This document shows, in pieces, positions 9,360 to 18,384 of a stretch of 64,000 nucleotides of DNA. This DNA comes from Armatimonadota bacterium. GTDB lineage: Bacteria; Armatimonadota; Fimbriimonadia; Fimbriimonadales; Fimbriimonadaceae. The translations under genes and the position numbers were made by a program. Within the stretch, counting starts at the first letter, position 1; every line of letters starts with the position of its first letter. The stretch covers positions 806,001 through 870,000 of the forward strand of contig JAFLBD010000001.1 in NCBI GenBank assembly GCA_017303935.1, written 5' to 3'. The notes under the pieces are model-generated. The model did no database searches and had not been told where the DNA came from. It was given only the letters and a program-made list of their open reading frames with translations.

Positions 9360-9388
9360 GTTGTCTGCGGGCTAAGAAAGAAACGCTC

Positions 9389-10045
9389 ATGCCTACCGCA
9401 GAAAAAGCGCAAATCATCGAACAAACTCAAGGCTGGTACTCCCAGGCGAAGGGAGTCATCTTAGCTGACTACCGTGGTTTGTCGGTGAAGCAAGTTCAAA
9501 AGCTGCGCGGAGATCTCCGGGCAAAGGGCGGCGAATTACACGTAATCAAGAACACCCTGTTCCAGCGCGCGATCGGCGACGATGTTGCCAGCCTCGCAGA
9601 AGAACTCAAGGGTGGCCCAATGGCTTACGCTTTCTTGTTTGAGAACGAAACCGACTGCGCCAAAATGCTGGTCGATTTCGCTGCCTCATCCAAGAAGCTC
9701 GAAGTCAAGGGTGGAATCTTTGCTGGCAAGGCAATGACCGGTAATCAGGTTGTTGCATTCAGCAAGCTTCCTTCGCGAGAGGTTTTGATCGCTCAAGTCA
9801 TTGGCGCGATCGCTGCCCCACTTTCCAATCTCGTTGGTGTTGTCGAAGCCTTGTACGCGGATCCAATTCGTGTTATTGGTGCCGTCGCCGATAAGGTTGC
9901 AGAAGGTTCGCCGCTCCCAGCTCCACAAGCCGCAAGCGCAGAAGTTTCGTCCCCCGCTGAAGAGGCTGCACCAGCCGCTGAAGCCGAAGCCCCCGCCGAG
10001 GCGCCTGCCGCCGAAGCACCATCCACAGAAGGAGAATCCAACTAA
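9389..10045 (+). CDS. rplJ: Large ribosomal subunit protein uL10
   Basis: L10 forms the base of the ribosomal stalk and binds L7/L12 dimers. The start ATG at 9389 gives the typical N-terminus [12 protein letters not shown]; a longer upstream frame would run through the leader terminator. Conserved segments are [15 protein letters not shown] and [10 protein letters not shown]. The 218-residue protein has a C-terminal tail very rich in Ala, Pro and Glu from about residue 180, longer than in E. coli. Followed after 2 bp by rplL. Confidence 0.96.
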   Translation: MPTAEKAQIIEQTQGWYSQAKGVILADYRGLSVKQVQKLRGDLRAKGGELHVIKNTLFQRAIGDDVASLAEELKGGPMAYAFLFENETDCAKMLVDFAASSKKLEVKGGIFAGKAMTGNQVVAFSKLPSREVLIAQVIGAIAAPLSNLVGVVEALYADPIRVIGAVADKVAEGSPLPAPQAASAEVSSPAEEAAPAAEAEAPAEAPAAEAPSTEGESN

Positions 10046-10047
10046 CC

Positions 10048-10431
10048 ATGTCTGTTGTTGAAGAAATCGTAGAAAAGATCAGCGGTATGACCGCTTTGGA
10101 ATTGAGCGAGTTGAAGACCGCTCTCGAAGACAAGTTCGGCGTCACGGCCGCTGCCCCAATGATGGGTATGCCAATGATGATGGCTGGTGGCGGCGATGCT
10201 GGCCCAGCTGCTGAAGAAAAGACTGAGTTCAACGTCATCTTGGCCGCTGCAGGCGACAACAAGCTCGGCGTCATCAAGGTCGTTCGAGAAATCACCGGCC
10301 TCGGCCTCAAGGAAGCAAAGGACCTCGTTGACGGCGCTCCTAAGGCTATCAAGGAAGGCGTTGGCAAGGACGAAGCAGAGAGCATCAAGAAGCAGGTTGA
10401 AGAAGCCGGCGGAAAGGTCGAACTCAAGTAA
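10048..10431 (+). CDS. rplL: Large ribosomal subunit protein bL12
   Basis: L7/L12 (127 residues) is the mobile stalk protein that recruits translation GTPases. The N-terminal dimerisation helix region is followed by a Met/Gly-rich hinge ([12 protein letters not shown]) and the conserved C-terminal domain with [20 protein letters not shown] and a final VELK. It is the last gene of the rplJL unit, before a bidirectional terminator. Confidence 0.98.
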   Translation: MSVVEEIVEKISGMTALELSELKTALEDKFGVTAAAPMMGMPMMMAGGGDAGPAAEEKTEFNVILAAAGDNKLGVIKVVREITGLGLKEAKDLVDGAPKAIKEGVGKDEAESIKKQVEEAGGKVELK

Positions 10432-10452
10432 CTTCCCTTTAACTATCACAAC

Positions 10453-10486
10453 AAAAAGCCCCAGAGGAAACCTCCGGGGCTTTTCT
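10453..10486. terminator. Bidirectional terminator between rplL and infB
   Basis: AAAAGCCCC (10454-10462) pairs with GGGGCTTTT (10476-10484) with additional AGG/CCT pairs inside. T-runs occur on both strands, fitting the convergent rplL and infB. Confidence 0.9.
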
Positions 10487-10506
10487 TATCATCCGTCTCG
10501 CGCGGA

Positions 10507-12438
10507 TCAGTCCATGATCTGGACCATTTCGTAGGCTTCGATTTTGTCGCCTTCTTTGAACCCAGTCCAGTTTTCGAACTGGATACCGCATTCTTGGCCG
10601 TTGGACATTTCTCGCACGTCGTTCTTGATGTGCTTGAGCGATTCGATCTTCCCTTCGTAAACGCGTTCTCCAGCGCGGTCTACGCGGCATAGACATCCGC
10701 GCTTGACCATTCCGTCAGTGACATAGCAACCCGCCACGAAGCCAGCCTTGGTGAGCTTGAAGGTCGCACGGATATCCACCGAGCCCAAATACTTTTCTTC
10801 GAACTTGGGGGCGAGCATTCCCTTGACCGCAGCTTCGATATCTTCGATCAATTCGTAGATGATGGTGTAGGCTCGAATTTCGACCTTGGCCCTTTCGGCT
10901 TCGCACTTTGACTTACCTTCTGGCTTTACGTTGAATCCAACGATAATGCTGTCAGAGGCACTCGCAAGGAGGACGTCGCTTTCTGTGATCGCTCCAACAC
11001 CGGCGTAAACGATCTTGACTTCAACTTCCTCGTTCTGAATCTTCTCGAGCATGCCGCGGACCGCTTCCACGGAGCCTTGGACGTCCGCCTTGACGATGAG
11101 GTTGAGTGACTTTGTTTCGTCGCTATCGAGTTGTCGGCGAAGATCGCGCAAGCTGATCTTTCGCTTTGGCGCGATGAGCTGCTTGCGGATTTCATCCGAT
11201 CGATCCGAAGCCTTGTTACGTGCGGCACGTTCGTCGAGAGCGACTTCCACGATCTCACCCGCCATTGGCACTTCGCTCAGGCCGAGAATTTCGACCGGCA
11301 TCGATGGGCCTGCTTCATTGACACGCTCACCAAGATAGTCAGTCATCGCCTTGATCTTGCCGCTGGCGGTTCCTACCACGACGTTGCTGCCGATCTTAAG
11401 CGTGCCTTCTTGAACCAGAATCGTTGCAACCGGACCTCGGCCCTTATCGAGCTTGGCTTCAATCACGATTCCCTTGAATTCACCCTTCGGATTCGCCTTG
11501 AGCTCCATGACTTCGGCTTGGAGCAGAATCATTTCGAGCAAGTGAGGAACTCCTTCACCTGTATGAGCGGAGACAGGGCAAGTGATGATCTGACCGCCGT
11601 AAGCTTCAGGAACAACTTCGTGCTCGGTGAGCTGCATCAGCACTCGGTCTGGATTTGCGTTGCCTTTGTCGATCTTGTTGACCGCAACGATCATCGGAAC
11701 GCCAGCGTTCTTAATGTGGCCGATGGCTTCGATCGTTTGCGGCATGATGCCGTCATCTGCGGCGACCACCAAGATCGCAATATCGGTGACTTGTGCACCG
11801 CGCGCTCGCATCGCGGTAAAGGCAGCGTGGCCTGGAGTATCCAGGAATGTGATGAGCCCTTGATCGAGTTTCGCTTGGTACGCACCGATGTGCTGAGTAA
11901 TTCCGCCGTGTTCCTTGTCCGCGACGTTTGCCTTTCGGATGTAGTCGAGCAGCGAGGTCTTTCCGTGGTCAACGTGGCCCATGATCGTGACGACCGGAGG
12001 CCGAATCACTTCGGCGGGTTCATCGACTTTCTTGGCGCGGCTGACGATCGGTTTTGCCGCTGGCTTTGGAGCCTCGGTGACTCCCCATTGGAGCGTACAG
12101 CCGTACAATTCGGCGACCTTTTCGATGATGTCGGGCTTGAGACTGGTGGTGAGCTGCGCCATCGTCTTCAACTTCATCATGAGGTTTTTGACAACGTCTT
12201 GCGGCGGGACACCGATTGCTTGCGCGATGTCTCGCGGGGTTGCACCATCTTGCACGACAAGAACCTTCTTACCGCGTTGTGATTCGAGTGAGTCCTTGAT
12301 CAGTTCAAGTTCATCGGAATCGGCGAGGAACTCATCGCCCTCGTGTACGACGCCAAGCGACTGCAAAGCGCTGAGCACTTGGCTCGGCGTGACGCCATAT
12401 TGCTTGGCGAGTTCAGAAATGTTGTTTGAGGAACCCAT
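10507..12438 (-). CDS. infB: Translation initiation factor IF-2
   Basis: IF-2 is the GTPase that delivers initiator tRNA to the ribosome. From ATG 12438 it is 643 residues: an N-terminal IF2_N segment ([20 protein letters not shown], 6-25), a second IF2_N-like segment, then the GTPase domain with GHVDHGKT (154-161), DTPGH (200-204) and NKID (254-257), and the C-terminal domains that bind fMet-tRNA. The usual long charged linker is short here. I reject the longer start upstream because it would run through ylxR. It lies 2 bp after ylxR. Confidence 0.96.
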   Translation of the reverse strand: MGSSNNISELAKQYGVTPSQVLSALQSLGVVHEGDEFLADSDELELIKDSLESQRGKKVLVVQDGATPRDIAQAIGVPPQDVVKNLMMKLKTMAQLTTSLKPDIIEKVAELYGCTLQWGVTEAPKPAAKPIVSRAKKVDEPAEVIRPPVVTIMGHVDHGKTSLLDYIRKANVADKEHGGITQHIGAYQAKLDQGLITFLDTPGHAAFTAMRARGAQVTDIAILVVAADDGIMPQTIEAIGHIKNAGVPMIVAVNKIDKGNANPDRVLMQLTEHEVVPEAYGGQIITCPVSAHTGEGVPHLLEMILLQAEVMELKANPKGEFKGIVIEAKLDKGRGPVATILVQEGTLKIGSNVVVGTASGKIKAMTDYLGERVNEAGPSMPVEILGLSEVPMAGEIVEVALDERAARNKASDRSDEIRKQLIAPKRKISLRDLRRQLDSDETKSLNLIVKADVQGSVEAVRGMLEKIQNEEVEVKIVYAGVGAITESDVLLASASDSIIVGFNVKPEGKSKCEAERAKVEIRAYTIIYELIEDIEAAVKGMLAPKFEEKYLGSVDIRATFKLTKAGFVAGCYVTDGMVKRGCLCRVDRAGERVYEGKIESLKHIKNDVREMSNGQECGIQFENWTGFKEGDKIEAYEMVQIMD

Positions 12439-12440
12439 GG

Positions 12441-12683
12441 TTACTGGTGACAAAGAATCTCCTTCTTCAATTGCGCCTTGAAATCGGGAGTAACACGGAC
12501 TCGCAGGGCGCGGTCGAGCCTGTCTTTGGTCACGAATTGTTCGCGACAGTTGGATTGAAGGCACACATAGGCGCTTCGTCCGGAAGCTGGCTGATGCTGC
12601 CCGGAAGCGTGGCTTGCAACCACCCTATAAAGGGCTTTCTGCTCTAGGCGAGCTTTGCAAACGATGCAGGAACGAATCGGCAA
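12441..12683 (-). CDS. ylxR: YlxR-family RNA-binding protein (DUF448)
   Basis: An 80-residue basic protein with the family hallmarks RSCIVCKARLEQKAL and GRSAYVC. YlxR proteins are small nucleic-acid-binding proteins encoded between nusA and infB, as here (4 bp after nusA, 2 bp before infB). Role not firmly settled; links to RNase P and nucleoid function have been proposed. Confidence 0.93.
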   Translation of the reverse strand: MPIRSCIVCKARLEQKALYRVVASHASGQHQPASGRSAYVCLQSNCREQFVTKDRLDRALRVRVTPDFKAQLKKEILCHQ

Positions 12684-12687
12684 GGAG

Positions 12688-13758
12688 TCATGCCTCCCCG
12701 CCCGATTCGGTATTGGTCACGCCGTCTTCAGCGGCCTGAGATTCACTTCGAATATCGATCTTCCAATCGGTCAATCGGGCAGCAAGTCGGACGTTTTGTC
12801 CGCCCTTGCCAATTGCCAAACTGAGCTGAGTGTCTGGAACGATGCAGTATGCGCTGCGGTTGTCCACGTCCATCTTGATCGTGTTGACCTTTGCAGGGCT
12901 AAGTGCGTTGATGATGAACTGCTTTGGATCTTCGCTGTAAGGCACGATGTCAATCTTCTCGTCGTACAACTCATCAACGATGGCTTGGACGCGGCTACCG
13001 CGCGGCCCTACGCATGAGCCAACGGAATCAACGCGCTCGTCGGTGGATTGAACGGCGATTTTGGACCGTTGCCCCGGCTCGCGGGCGACGCTCTTGATGA
13101 CAACGATTCCCTCGTTGATTTCAGGAACTTCCAATTCGAACAGCTTGCGAAGAAGGTTTGGATGCGTTCGGCTGACGATCACTTCAAGTCCGCGGCGGCC
13201 ATCTTCTACGCGAAGTACATACACTCGAATCGTGTCGTTGACTCGGTATGGCTCGGTAGGGACTTGCTCCCAACGTGGCAACTTTGCTTCAACCTTGTTG
13301 ACCTGCACAAAGACGTTTTCGCCTTCTTTGCGGACGACGGTGCCAGCCACCACATCGTTGAGCTTTTCGCTGAACACACCGGTGATTCGCTTGTGCTCGG
13401 CTTCACGCATCTTTTGGGTCAAAACCTGCTTGAAAGTCTGCGCGGCGATACGGCCAAATCGAGCTGGGTCAACTTGGATCGGCACAAAACCGCCCACTTC
13501 GGCAGCTTCGTCGTACCGTCGTGCTGCCTGCAATCCGATATGAAGGGCAGGATTGACGACTTCTCCCACAACTTCCTTGAGCACATACATCTTGCTCAGG
13601 TCCTTGCGGTCAATTTGCATTTGCACACTGACCTCATTGCTGACCCCTACAAACTTCTTGTAGGCGACTGCCAATGATTCTTCCAACTCGTCAAAGAGCT
13701 CTGCAATTGGAATGTCGCGTTCCGTCGCGATCTGATTCAGCTGCTGAATGATATCCAT
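12688..13758 (-). CDS. nusA: Transcription termination/antitermination factor NusA
   Basis: NusA (356 residues) binds RNA polymerase and modulates pausing and termination. The N-terminal domain (MDIIQQLNQIATERDIPIAE) is followed by an S1 domain near 130-200 and two KH domains containing VGPRGSRVQAIVDEL and IGKGGQNVRLAARLT. The acidic repeats of E. coli NusA are absent. ATG 13758 follows an AGGAACAGG Shine-Dalgarno. First gene of nusA-ylxR-infB; the rimP gene that usually precedes nusA is not next to it here. Confidence 0.96.
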   Translation of the reverse strand: MDIIQQLNQIATERDIPIAELFDELEESLAVAYKKFVGVSNEVSVQMQIDRKDLSKMYVLKEVVGEVVNPALHIGLQAARRYDEAAEVGGFVPIQVDPARFGRIAAQTFKQVLTQKMREAEHKRITGVFSEKLNDVVAGTVVRKEGENVFVQVNKVEAKLPRWEQVPTEPYRVNDTIRVYVLRVEDGRRGLEVIVSRTHPNLLRKLFELEVPEINEGIVVIKSVAREPGQRSKIAVQSTDERVDSVGSCVGPRGSRVQAIVDELYDEKIDIVPYSEDPKQFIINALSPAKVNTIKMDVDNRSAYCIVPDTQLSLAIGKGGQNVRLAARLTDWKIDIRSESQAAEDGVTNTESGGEA

Positions 13759-13791
13759 TTTCGACCTGTTCCTCTTAATGCAAATAAAGAT

Positions 13792-13813
13792 GGGTGGCAC
13801 AAGTGCGCCACCC
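13792..13813 (-). promoter_or_regulatory. Hairpin in the nusA 5' leader
   Basis: A perfect 7 bp GC-rich inverted repeat (13792-13798 with 13807-13813) lies about 34 bp upstream of the nusA start in the divergent spacer. On the minus strand it is followed by a T-rich but imperfect tail (ATCTTTATTTG). It may be a weak attenuator; no gene ends here that would need a terminator. Confidence 0.4.
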
Positions 13814-13913
13814 GTCCTCGGTTTCGCTAATTTTGCATAGTTTACCACCAATGCACCATTTAGTCATGGGTCGAACAGCCCGTAATGGGTTCGATTTTCG
13901 GTATTCTTGCGCC

Positions 13914-14843
13914 ATGAAATTGGTGGCTCTGCTGAGTGCTTCCGTCGTTCTTTGTGGGTTCGCGTTTGCCCAACTCCCCGGTATCCCTGGTGGCGGCGGG
14001 ATTCCTGGAGTGGACGCACTCTTCCAAAAGGGTCCTTCGATCACGACTTCCCTTCCAGACGCCAAATGGGAAGCCAAGGACAAAGATGGTTTGGTCACCA
14101 AGCCTGGTGATCTTTTCAGCCTAGAGCGCGGACCAAATCACGGATTCATTTTGAAGGCAGGTGCATGGAAAGGCACTCTGCAGAGTTACTGTCTCAAAGC
14201 CGGAACCCATGGGCCAGGAAATGGCGATGGTTACCTTTTCGCACCTCCGAAGGGCCCATTTGAAGCGGCAGTGATCGCCGTGGCAAAGAATTCGGTTGAC
14301 CACCCAGAGATTCAGCAGCGACCGATCCAACTCTTGCTCTGGGCGATGATCGCTCGAACCAAGGTTCTGGATTTACCTCGCGACCAGCAAGCAATTGCAG
14401 CAAAGCTCCTCACTCCGAAGCAGATCGCAGATATTAACGGCGGTGCACTCGGATTCCTCACCGACGATCGACTCGGCGGTGCGTTGATCAAGGAGCCACC
14501 ACTGGTTCGCCAAGTCATGGAAGCCGAAAACAAGCTGCGAGGCTTGCTCACTAACCCAGCTTCAACGTTCCAACAGATGGAGGCGGTCGCCGTCCTGACC
14601 GGAGAGGCTCCTTGGGGCAAAGGTTCGCGCGAAGTGCCTGCTGGTCGCTGGAGCAAGCATCCCGACGGATACTACGTTCGGTACATCCCCAGCGCGTACT
14701 ACACCACGAATTGCGAAGTATATGTCGAGGAGAATTCTAAGGCCATCGGCAAAGAGTTCGATCCTTCGCGACACATCGCGGTCCCGGGCAATACGGCAAA
14801 GCAACGATTGCTACAGTCCGCGCGAAAGCAAGAAGGCCACTAA
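13914..14843 (+). CDS. Exported protein of unknown function
   Basis: From ATG 13914 the 309-residue product begins with a clear signal peptide (MKLVALLSASVVLCGFAFAQ), then a Gly/Pro-rich linker. I see no known domain. A central segment resembles a helical scaffold with ITPKQ-type bends, and a Tyr-rich stretch (DGYYVRYIPSAYYTTNCEVY) lies near the C-terminus. Likely periplasmic or surface-exposed. Divergent from nusA; 23 bp before the hydratase gene. Confidence 0.75.
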   Translation: MKLVALLSASVVLCGFAFAQLPGIPGGGGIPGVDALFQKGPSITTSLPDAKWEAKDKDGLVTKPGDLFSLERGPNHGFILKAGAWKGTLQSYCLKAGTHGPGNGDGYLFAPPKGPFEAAVIAVAKNSVDHPEIQQRPIQLLLWAMIARTKVLDLPRDQQAIAAKLLTPKQIADINGGALGFLTDDRLGGALIKEPPLVRQVMEAENKLRGLLTNPASTFQQMEAVAVLTGEAPWGKGSREVPAGRWSKHPDGYYVRYIPSAYYTTNCEVYVEENSKAIGKEFDPSRHIAVPGNTAKQRLLQSARKQEGH

Positions 14844-14866
14844 GCTCAGTGGGACATACTATCGGC

Positions 14867-15625
14867 ATGCTCAAAGTCGAGACTAACGGCCCGATTTGCA
14901 CCCTCACGCTCAACCGTCCAGAGGTTCGAAATGCGCTTAGCGATCACTTGATCGAGGAACTCTGCCAGGCGTTTTTGAATCTGCCTCCAACAATCCGTGC
15001 GGTTGTCTTGACGGGAGAAGGATCGGCGTTTTGTGCCGGAGGTGATCTGGAATGGATGAAGCGAGCCGCTGGCTACACCGAAGAGCAGAACTTTCAAGAT
15101 GCAGTTCGTCTTGCCGTGCTTTTTGAGACCATCGCGACTTGCCGCCCAGTGGTGATCGCTAAGGTCAATGGGCACGCATTTGGAGGCGGAGTTGGACTGG
15201 TGGCGGCTTGCGATGTGGCGATTAGTTCACAAGACGCACTCTACAGTTTTAGTGAAGTAAAACTTGGACTAGTAGCTGCGACTATCAGCCGATATGTAGT
15301 TCCAAAAATCGGCCAGGGCCACGCCAGGCATCTGTTCTCCACTGGGGACGTGTTCAAAGCAAATCGTGCTTACGATATCGGCTTGGTGCATGATGTTGCC
15401 CCTCTCGATCAGCTAGACGATCTGATTAAGTCTAAGATCAAGGCGGTTCTCGCTGCAGGGCCAGAGGCAGTCCATGCCAGCAAACTCCTGGCGCTAAACC
15501 CAGCCGTCGAAGCCGATGATGGGGCACGATTGCTCGCCGCGCGCCGCTCGAATCCTGAAGCTCAGGAAGGAATCGCCGCATTCCTCGAAAAGAGAAAGGC
15601 GTCGTTTGTAGAAGAATTGCCATGA
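14867..15625 (+). CDS. liuC: Enoyl-CoA hydratase, probably methylglutaconyl-CoA hydratase
   Basis: A crotonase-fold enzyme of 252 residues. Oxyanion-hole segments are FCAGGDLEWMK and HAFGGGVGLVAACDVAI; SEVKLGLVAATISRYV and IGLVHDV match methylglutaconyl-CoA hydratases of leucine degradation. The stop overlaps the ATG of the biotin carboxylase gene by 4 bp, and hydratase plus biotin carboxylase is the pairing of the liu/leucine cluster. A GTG start at 14849 is possible, but ATG 14867 gives the family N-terminus. Substrate inferred from context. Confidence 0.85.
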   Translation: MLKVETNGPICTLTLNRPEVRNALSDHLIEELCQAFLNLPPTIRAVVLTGEGSAFCAGGDLEWMKRAAGYTEEQNFQDAVRLAVLFETIATCRPVVIAKVNGHAFGGGVGLVAACDVAISSQDALYSFSEVKLGLVAATISRYVVPKIGQGHARHLFSTGDVFKANRAYDIGLVHDVAPLDQLDDLIKSKIKAVLAAGPEAVHASKLLALNPAVEADDGARLLAARRSNPEAQEGIAAFLEKRKASFVEELP

Positions 15626-17124
15626 AGAAGCTCCTCATTGCCAACCGAGGCGAAATTGCCGTTCGGATCATCTCAACGGCCAAGGAAATGGGCATCGCCA
15701 CGGTGGCGGTCTATTCAGAGGCGGATCAACATTCAATGCACGTTGCCTGCGCTGACGAAGCGGTGTATATCGGCGGAAGTGCTCCGGCTGAGTCCTATCT
15801 TCGAATGGAGGCGATCATCGACGCCGCAAAGACGACTGGTGCCGATGCGATTCATCCTGGCTACGGATTTCTGAGCGAGCGAGCGGAATTCTCGGCACTC
15901 TGCGCCTCGAACGGGATTGAATTTATCGGCCCACCTGAGGCTGCCATGCGAGCGCTTGGCGGAAAAATCGAAGCCAAACAGATCGCAGTTCAAAACAACG
16001 TGCCGATCACACTTGGCTTTTTTGAACCAGGAGCGACTCCAGAGCAGCTGTTTGCAGAGGCGAAGAAGATCGGCTTCCCGGTCATGCTGAAAGCGAGTGC
16101 AGGCGGTGGTGGGCGCGGAATGCGAGCGGTATTCGACGAATCCGAGTTTATGAGCGCGTGCACGATGGCGAGCGACGAAGCAACAAACGCCTTTGGCGAC
16201 GGCACGATGATGGTCGAAAAACTCGTGAAGACACCCCGTCACGTGGAGGTCCAGATCGTCGCCGATAAGCACGGTAACGTCGCCCCGTTGTTCGAGCGAG
16301 AGTGCAGCATCCAGCGGCGGCATCAAAAGTTGATTGAAGAGTCGCCAGCACCCTATTTTGATCGCAAAAATATTTGGGACGCGATGCGCGACGCCGCAGT
16401 CAACCTGGCAAAGGGCTCTGGCTATTACGGCGCTGGGACGGTCGAATTCATCGTGGATCCAGAGTCTGGCGAGTTCTATTTCATGGAAGTTAACGCCCGG
16501 CTCCAAGTCGAGCACCCAGTCACCGAGGGCGTGACTGACCTTGACCTGGTCCGTCTCCAAATCGAAATCGCTCGCGGAAAGAGTCTGGTGGACTTGGCGC
16601 CTCAGTTCATTGCTGGAGATCGGGCGAACTTACGCGGGCACTGCCTCGAAGTTCGAATTGTTGCGGAAGATCCGGCGAAGAACTTTTTGCCCTGTATCGG
16701 CAAGATCATCGGCTGGGCAGAACCGAAGTCGCCGGGAGTTCGAGTGGATACAGGATATAGCGCGGGCTCCGAGGTCAGCAGGTTCTATGATTCGATGGTG
16801 GCGAAATTGATCGTGACGGCAGAAGATCGTTCTGCGGCGATCACCCGCACGATTCGCGCTCTGAAGGACTTCCATGTTCTCGGCGTCAAAACCAACATCC
16901 CATATCTCATCAGCGTTCTGGAGCATCCTGGATTCAAGTCCGGAGATATTGACACCGGATTTCTGGGGCGAGAGTTCGAAGATTGGGCGCCAAATGCCGA
17001 GTTGCCTCAAGAACTCGGATCATTGATGATGCTTGCCAAGGGGACAAAGGCAAAACAATCGGCCTCAGTGGCTGATCCTTCACCAGCCTGGAGCACGCAG
17101 GACTCTTGGCGAGTGGTTCGCTAA
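15622..17124 (+). CDS. Biotin carboxylase subunit of an acyl-CoA carboxylase
   Basis: The 500-residue protein has the full biotin carboxylase domain: MKKLLIANRGEIAVRII, the ATP-grasp loop KASAGGGGRGMR, HVEVQIVAD, RECSIQRRHQKLIEESPAP and EVNARLQVEHPVTE. It attaches carboxylate to biotin using ATP and bicarbonate. There is no biotin carrier domain; the C-terminal 40 residues are Ser/Pro-rich. A free carrier gene (accB) lies at 35.9 kb, and no carboxyltransferase is in the window. Depending on partner it is accC or the methylcrotonyl-CoA carboxylase alpha chain; the neighbouring hydratase favours the latter. Confidence 0.9.
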   Translation: MKKLLIANRGEIAVRIISTAKEMGIATVAVYSEADQHSMHVACADEAVYIGGSAPAESYLRMEAIIDAAKTTGADAIHPGYGFLSERAEFSALCASNGIEFIGPPEAAMRALGGKIEAKQIAVQNNVPITLGFFEPGATPEQLFAEAKKIGFPVMLKASAGGGGRGMRAVFDESEFMSACTMASDEATNAFGDGTMMVEKLVKTPRHVEVQIVADKHGNVAPLFERECSIQRRHQKLIEESPAPYFDRKNIWDAMRDAAVNLAKGSGYYGAGTVEFIVDPESGEFYFMEVNARLQVEHPVTEGVTDLDLVRLQIEIARGKSLVDLAPQFIAGDRANLRGHCLEVRIVAEDPAKNFLPCIGKIIGWAEPKSPGVRVDTGYSAGSEVSRFYDSMVAKLIVTAEDRSAAITRTIRALKDFHVLGVKTNIPYLISVLEHPGFKSGDIDTGFLGREFEDWAPNAELPQELGSLMMLAKGTKAKQSASVADPSPAWSTQDSWRVVR

Positions 17125-17130
17125 ACAACA

Positions 17131-17163
17131 AGCCCCAGACGAATCGCCTGGGGCTCGATGTTT
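17131..17163 (+). terminator. Terminator after the biotin carboxylase gene
   Basis: An 8 bp GC-rich stem (17131-17138 with 17148-17155) and 9-nt loop follow the stop by 6 bp; the tail CGATGTTTC is only moderately T-rich. It also sits at the end of the convergent rpmE2. Confidence 0.6.
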
Positions 17164-17181
17164 CTTCTAAAGAAAACGGAC

Positions 17182-17424
17182 TTACTTGTTCTGGTTGCCG
17201 TATCGGCGCATGAACTTTTCGACTCGACCAGCGCTGTCCACGATCTTCTTTTGACCTGTGTAGAACGGGTGAGTAAACGCGCTAATTTCGACATTGACTA
17301 CGTAATATTCGATGCCATCAATGGTCTTGGTTTCGTTAGTCTTGATCGTCGAAACGCCGGTCCACTGGTGATCGCCGTCAACGAAAAGTACCGGATGGTT
17401 GGCGGGATGGATTTCGGTCTTCAT
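17182..17424 (-). CDS. rpmE2: Large ribosomal subunit protein bL31, type B
   Basis: 80 residues with the L31 pattern MKTEIHPANHPVLFVDG, ISAFTHPFYTGQKKIVDSAGRVEKF. It lacks the CxxC zinc-binding cysteines, which defines the zinc-free type B form. Type B L31 usually replaces the zinc form when zinc is scarce; whether a zinc form exists elsewhere cannot be seen. Confidence 0.96.
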   Translation of the reverse strand: MKTEIHPANHPVLFVDGDHQWTGVSTIKTNETKTIDGIEYYVVNVEISAFTHPFYTGQKKIVDSAGRVEKFMRRYGNQNK

Positions 17425-17487
17425 AAAAATCTTGTGCCCCTAGTCTGGATGCAAAGAGGGAGTATAGCACACGGCTGAATTCTGATG

Positions 17488-18384
17488 CTACTTCCGCGGG
17501 TGCGAACCATCATAAATACGACGTACTTCTTCCATATCCAGTTGTGTATACACCTGCGTTGTGGCGATGCTTTCGTGACCGAGCAGTTCTTGAACAGCTC
17601 GGAGGTCCGCCCCATTCCGCAGTAAGTGAACAGCATAAGAGTGCCTCAATATGTGTGGGCTGACATGAGCATCGATCCCTGCTAGCCGCTGGTATTGGGC
17701 GAGAATCTTGTACGCCATGACGCGCGACAGTTCTGCTCCCCTGTTAGACAAAATGAAACGGGACGTGGGCCGCACCACGAGTTGCGGACGTCCAAGTTCC
17801 AAGTACTTCGCGACCCAATCTGCAGTGAGTTCGGGCAACGGCAACCATCGGGTCTTCCCTCTTTTTCCGGTCACCGAGATTGCTTTTTCGTCAAGTCTTA
17901 TCTGATCGAGCCGCAATTCCAGAGCTTCGGTGATCCGCAGGCCGGCGCCATAGAGGAGTTCGAACAATGCCCGGTCTCGAAGGGATTCAGGAGTGTCTCC
18001 CGTCATTGCCTCTAACAGGGCATTCATTTGAGGTTCCGACAGTGCTTTAGGCAGGAGTCGCTGGCGTCTGAATCCTCCCGTCGAAGGAAGGTCCGCACTT
18101 GTTTTTGTGGACTTTTGACGGTGCTTGAGCAGTGCTCGAACGGCCGACAGCTTGCGACGAGAGGTTGCCGGGGCCAGGGGTGCCCCCAGTGTTGCGTGGT
18201 ACTGCATCATCTGGGCATTAGAGATCGATTCCCACTCAGTAACATTGAGTTGCGCAAAGAATGACGCCGCTTGAACGAGGTCGGAGCGATAGGCGGCAAT
18301 CGTGTGTGGACTCGCTCCGCGTAGGTTCGCCAAATCGTCCAAAAACTTCTCTATGGGTTCGAGGAGTTGTTCTTGCGGGTCCAT
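17488..18384 (-). CDS. Tyrosine site-specific recombinase, XerC/XerD type
   Basis: 298 residues, the size of XerC/XerD, with an N-terminal SAM-like DNA-binding domain (1-90) and a catalytic domain. Catalytic residues: R150 in GAGLRITEAL, K174, H244 and R247 in SPHILRHSYA, H270 in LLGHESI and nucleophile Y279 in TQVYTQL. This size and the absence of island genes around it favour a chromosome dimer-resolving recombinase. Its start overlaps the end of the upstream membrane glycosyltransferase gene by 34 bp. Confidence 0.93.
   Translation of the reverse strand: MDPQEQLLEPIEKFLDDLANLRGASPHTIAAYRSDLVQAASFFAQLNVTEWESISNAQMMQYHATLGAPLAPATSRRKLSAVRALLKHRQKSTKTSADLPSTGGFRRQRLLPKALSEPQMNALLEAMTGDTPESLRDRALFELLYGAGLRITEALELRLDQIRLDEKAISVTGKRGKTRWLPLPELTADWVAKYLELGRPQLVVRPTSRFILSNRGAELSRVMAYKILAQYQRLAGIDAHVSPHILRHSYAVHLLRNGADLRAVQELLGHESIATTQVYTQLDMEEVRRIYDGSHPRK

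Noticed and set aside
11131-12282. A plus-strand open frame of about 380 codons inside infB
   Set aside because: It is antisense to the conserved GTPase domain of IF-2; no family motif, no ribosome site.
17488-18384. The tyrosine recombinase considered as a phage or island integrase
   Set aside because: Size and N-terminal domain fit XerC/XerD, and neighbours are ordinary chromosomal genes without tRNA or repeats.
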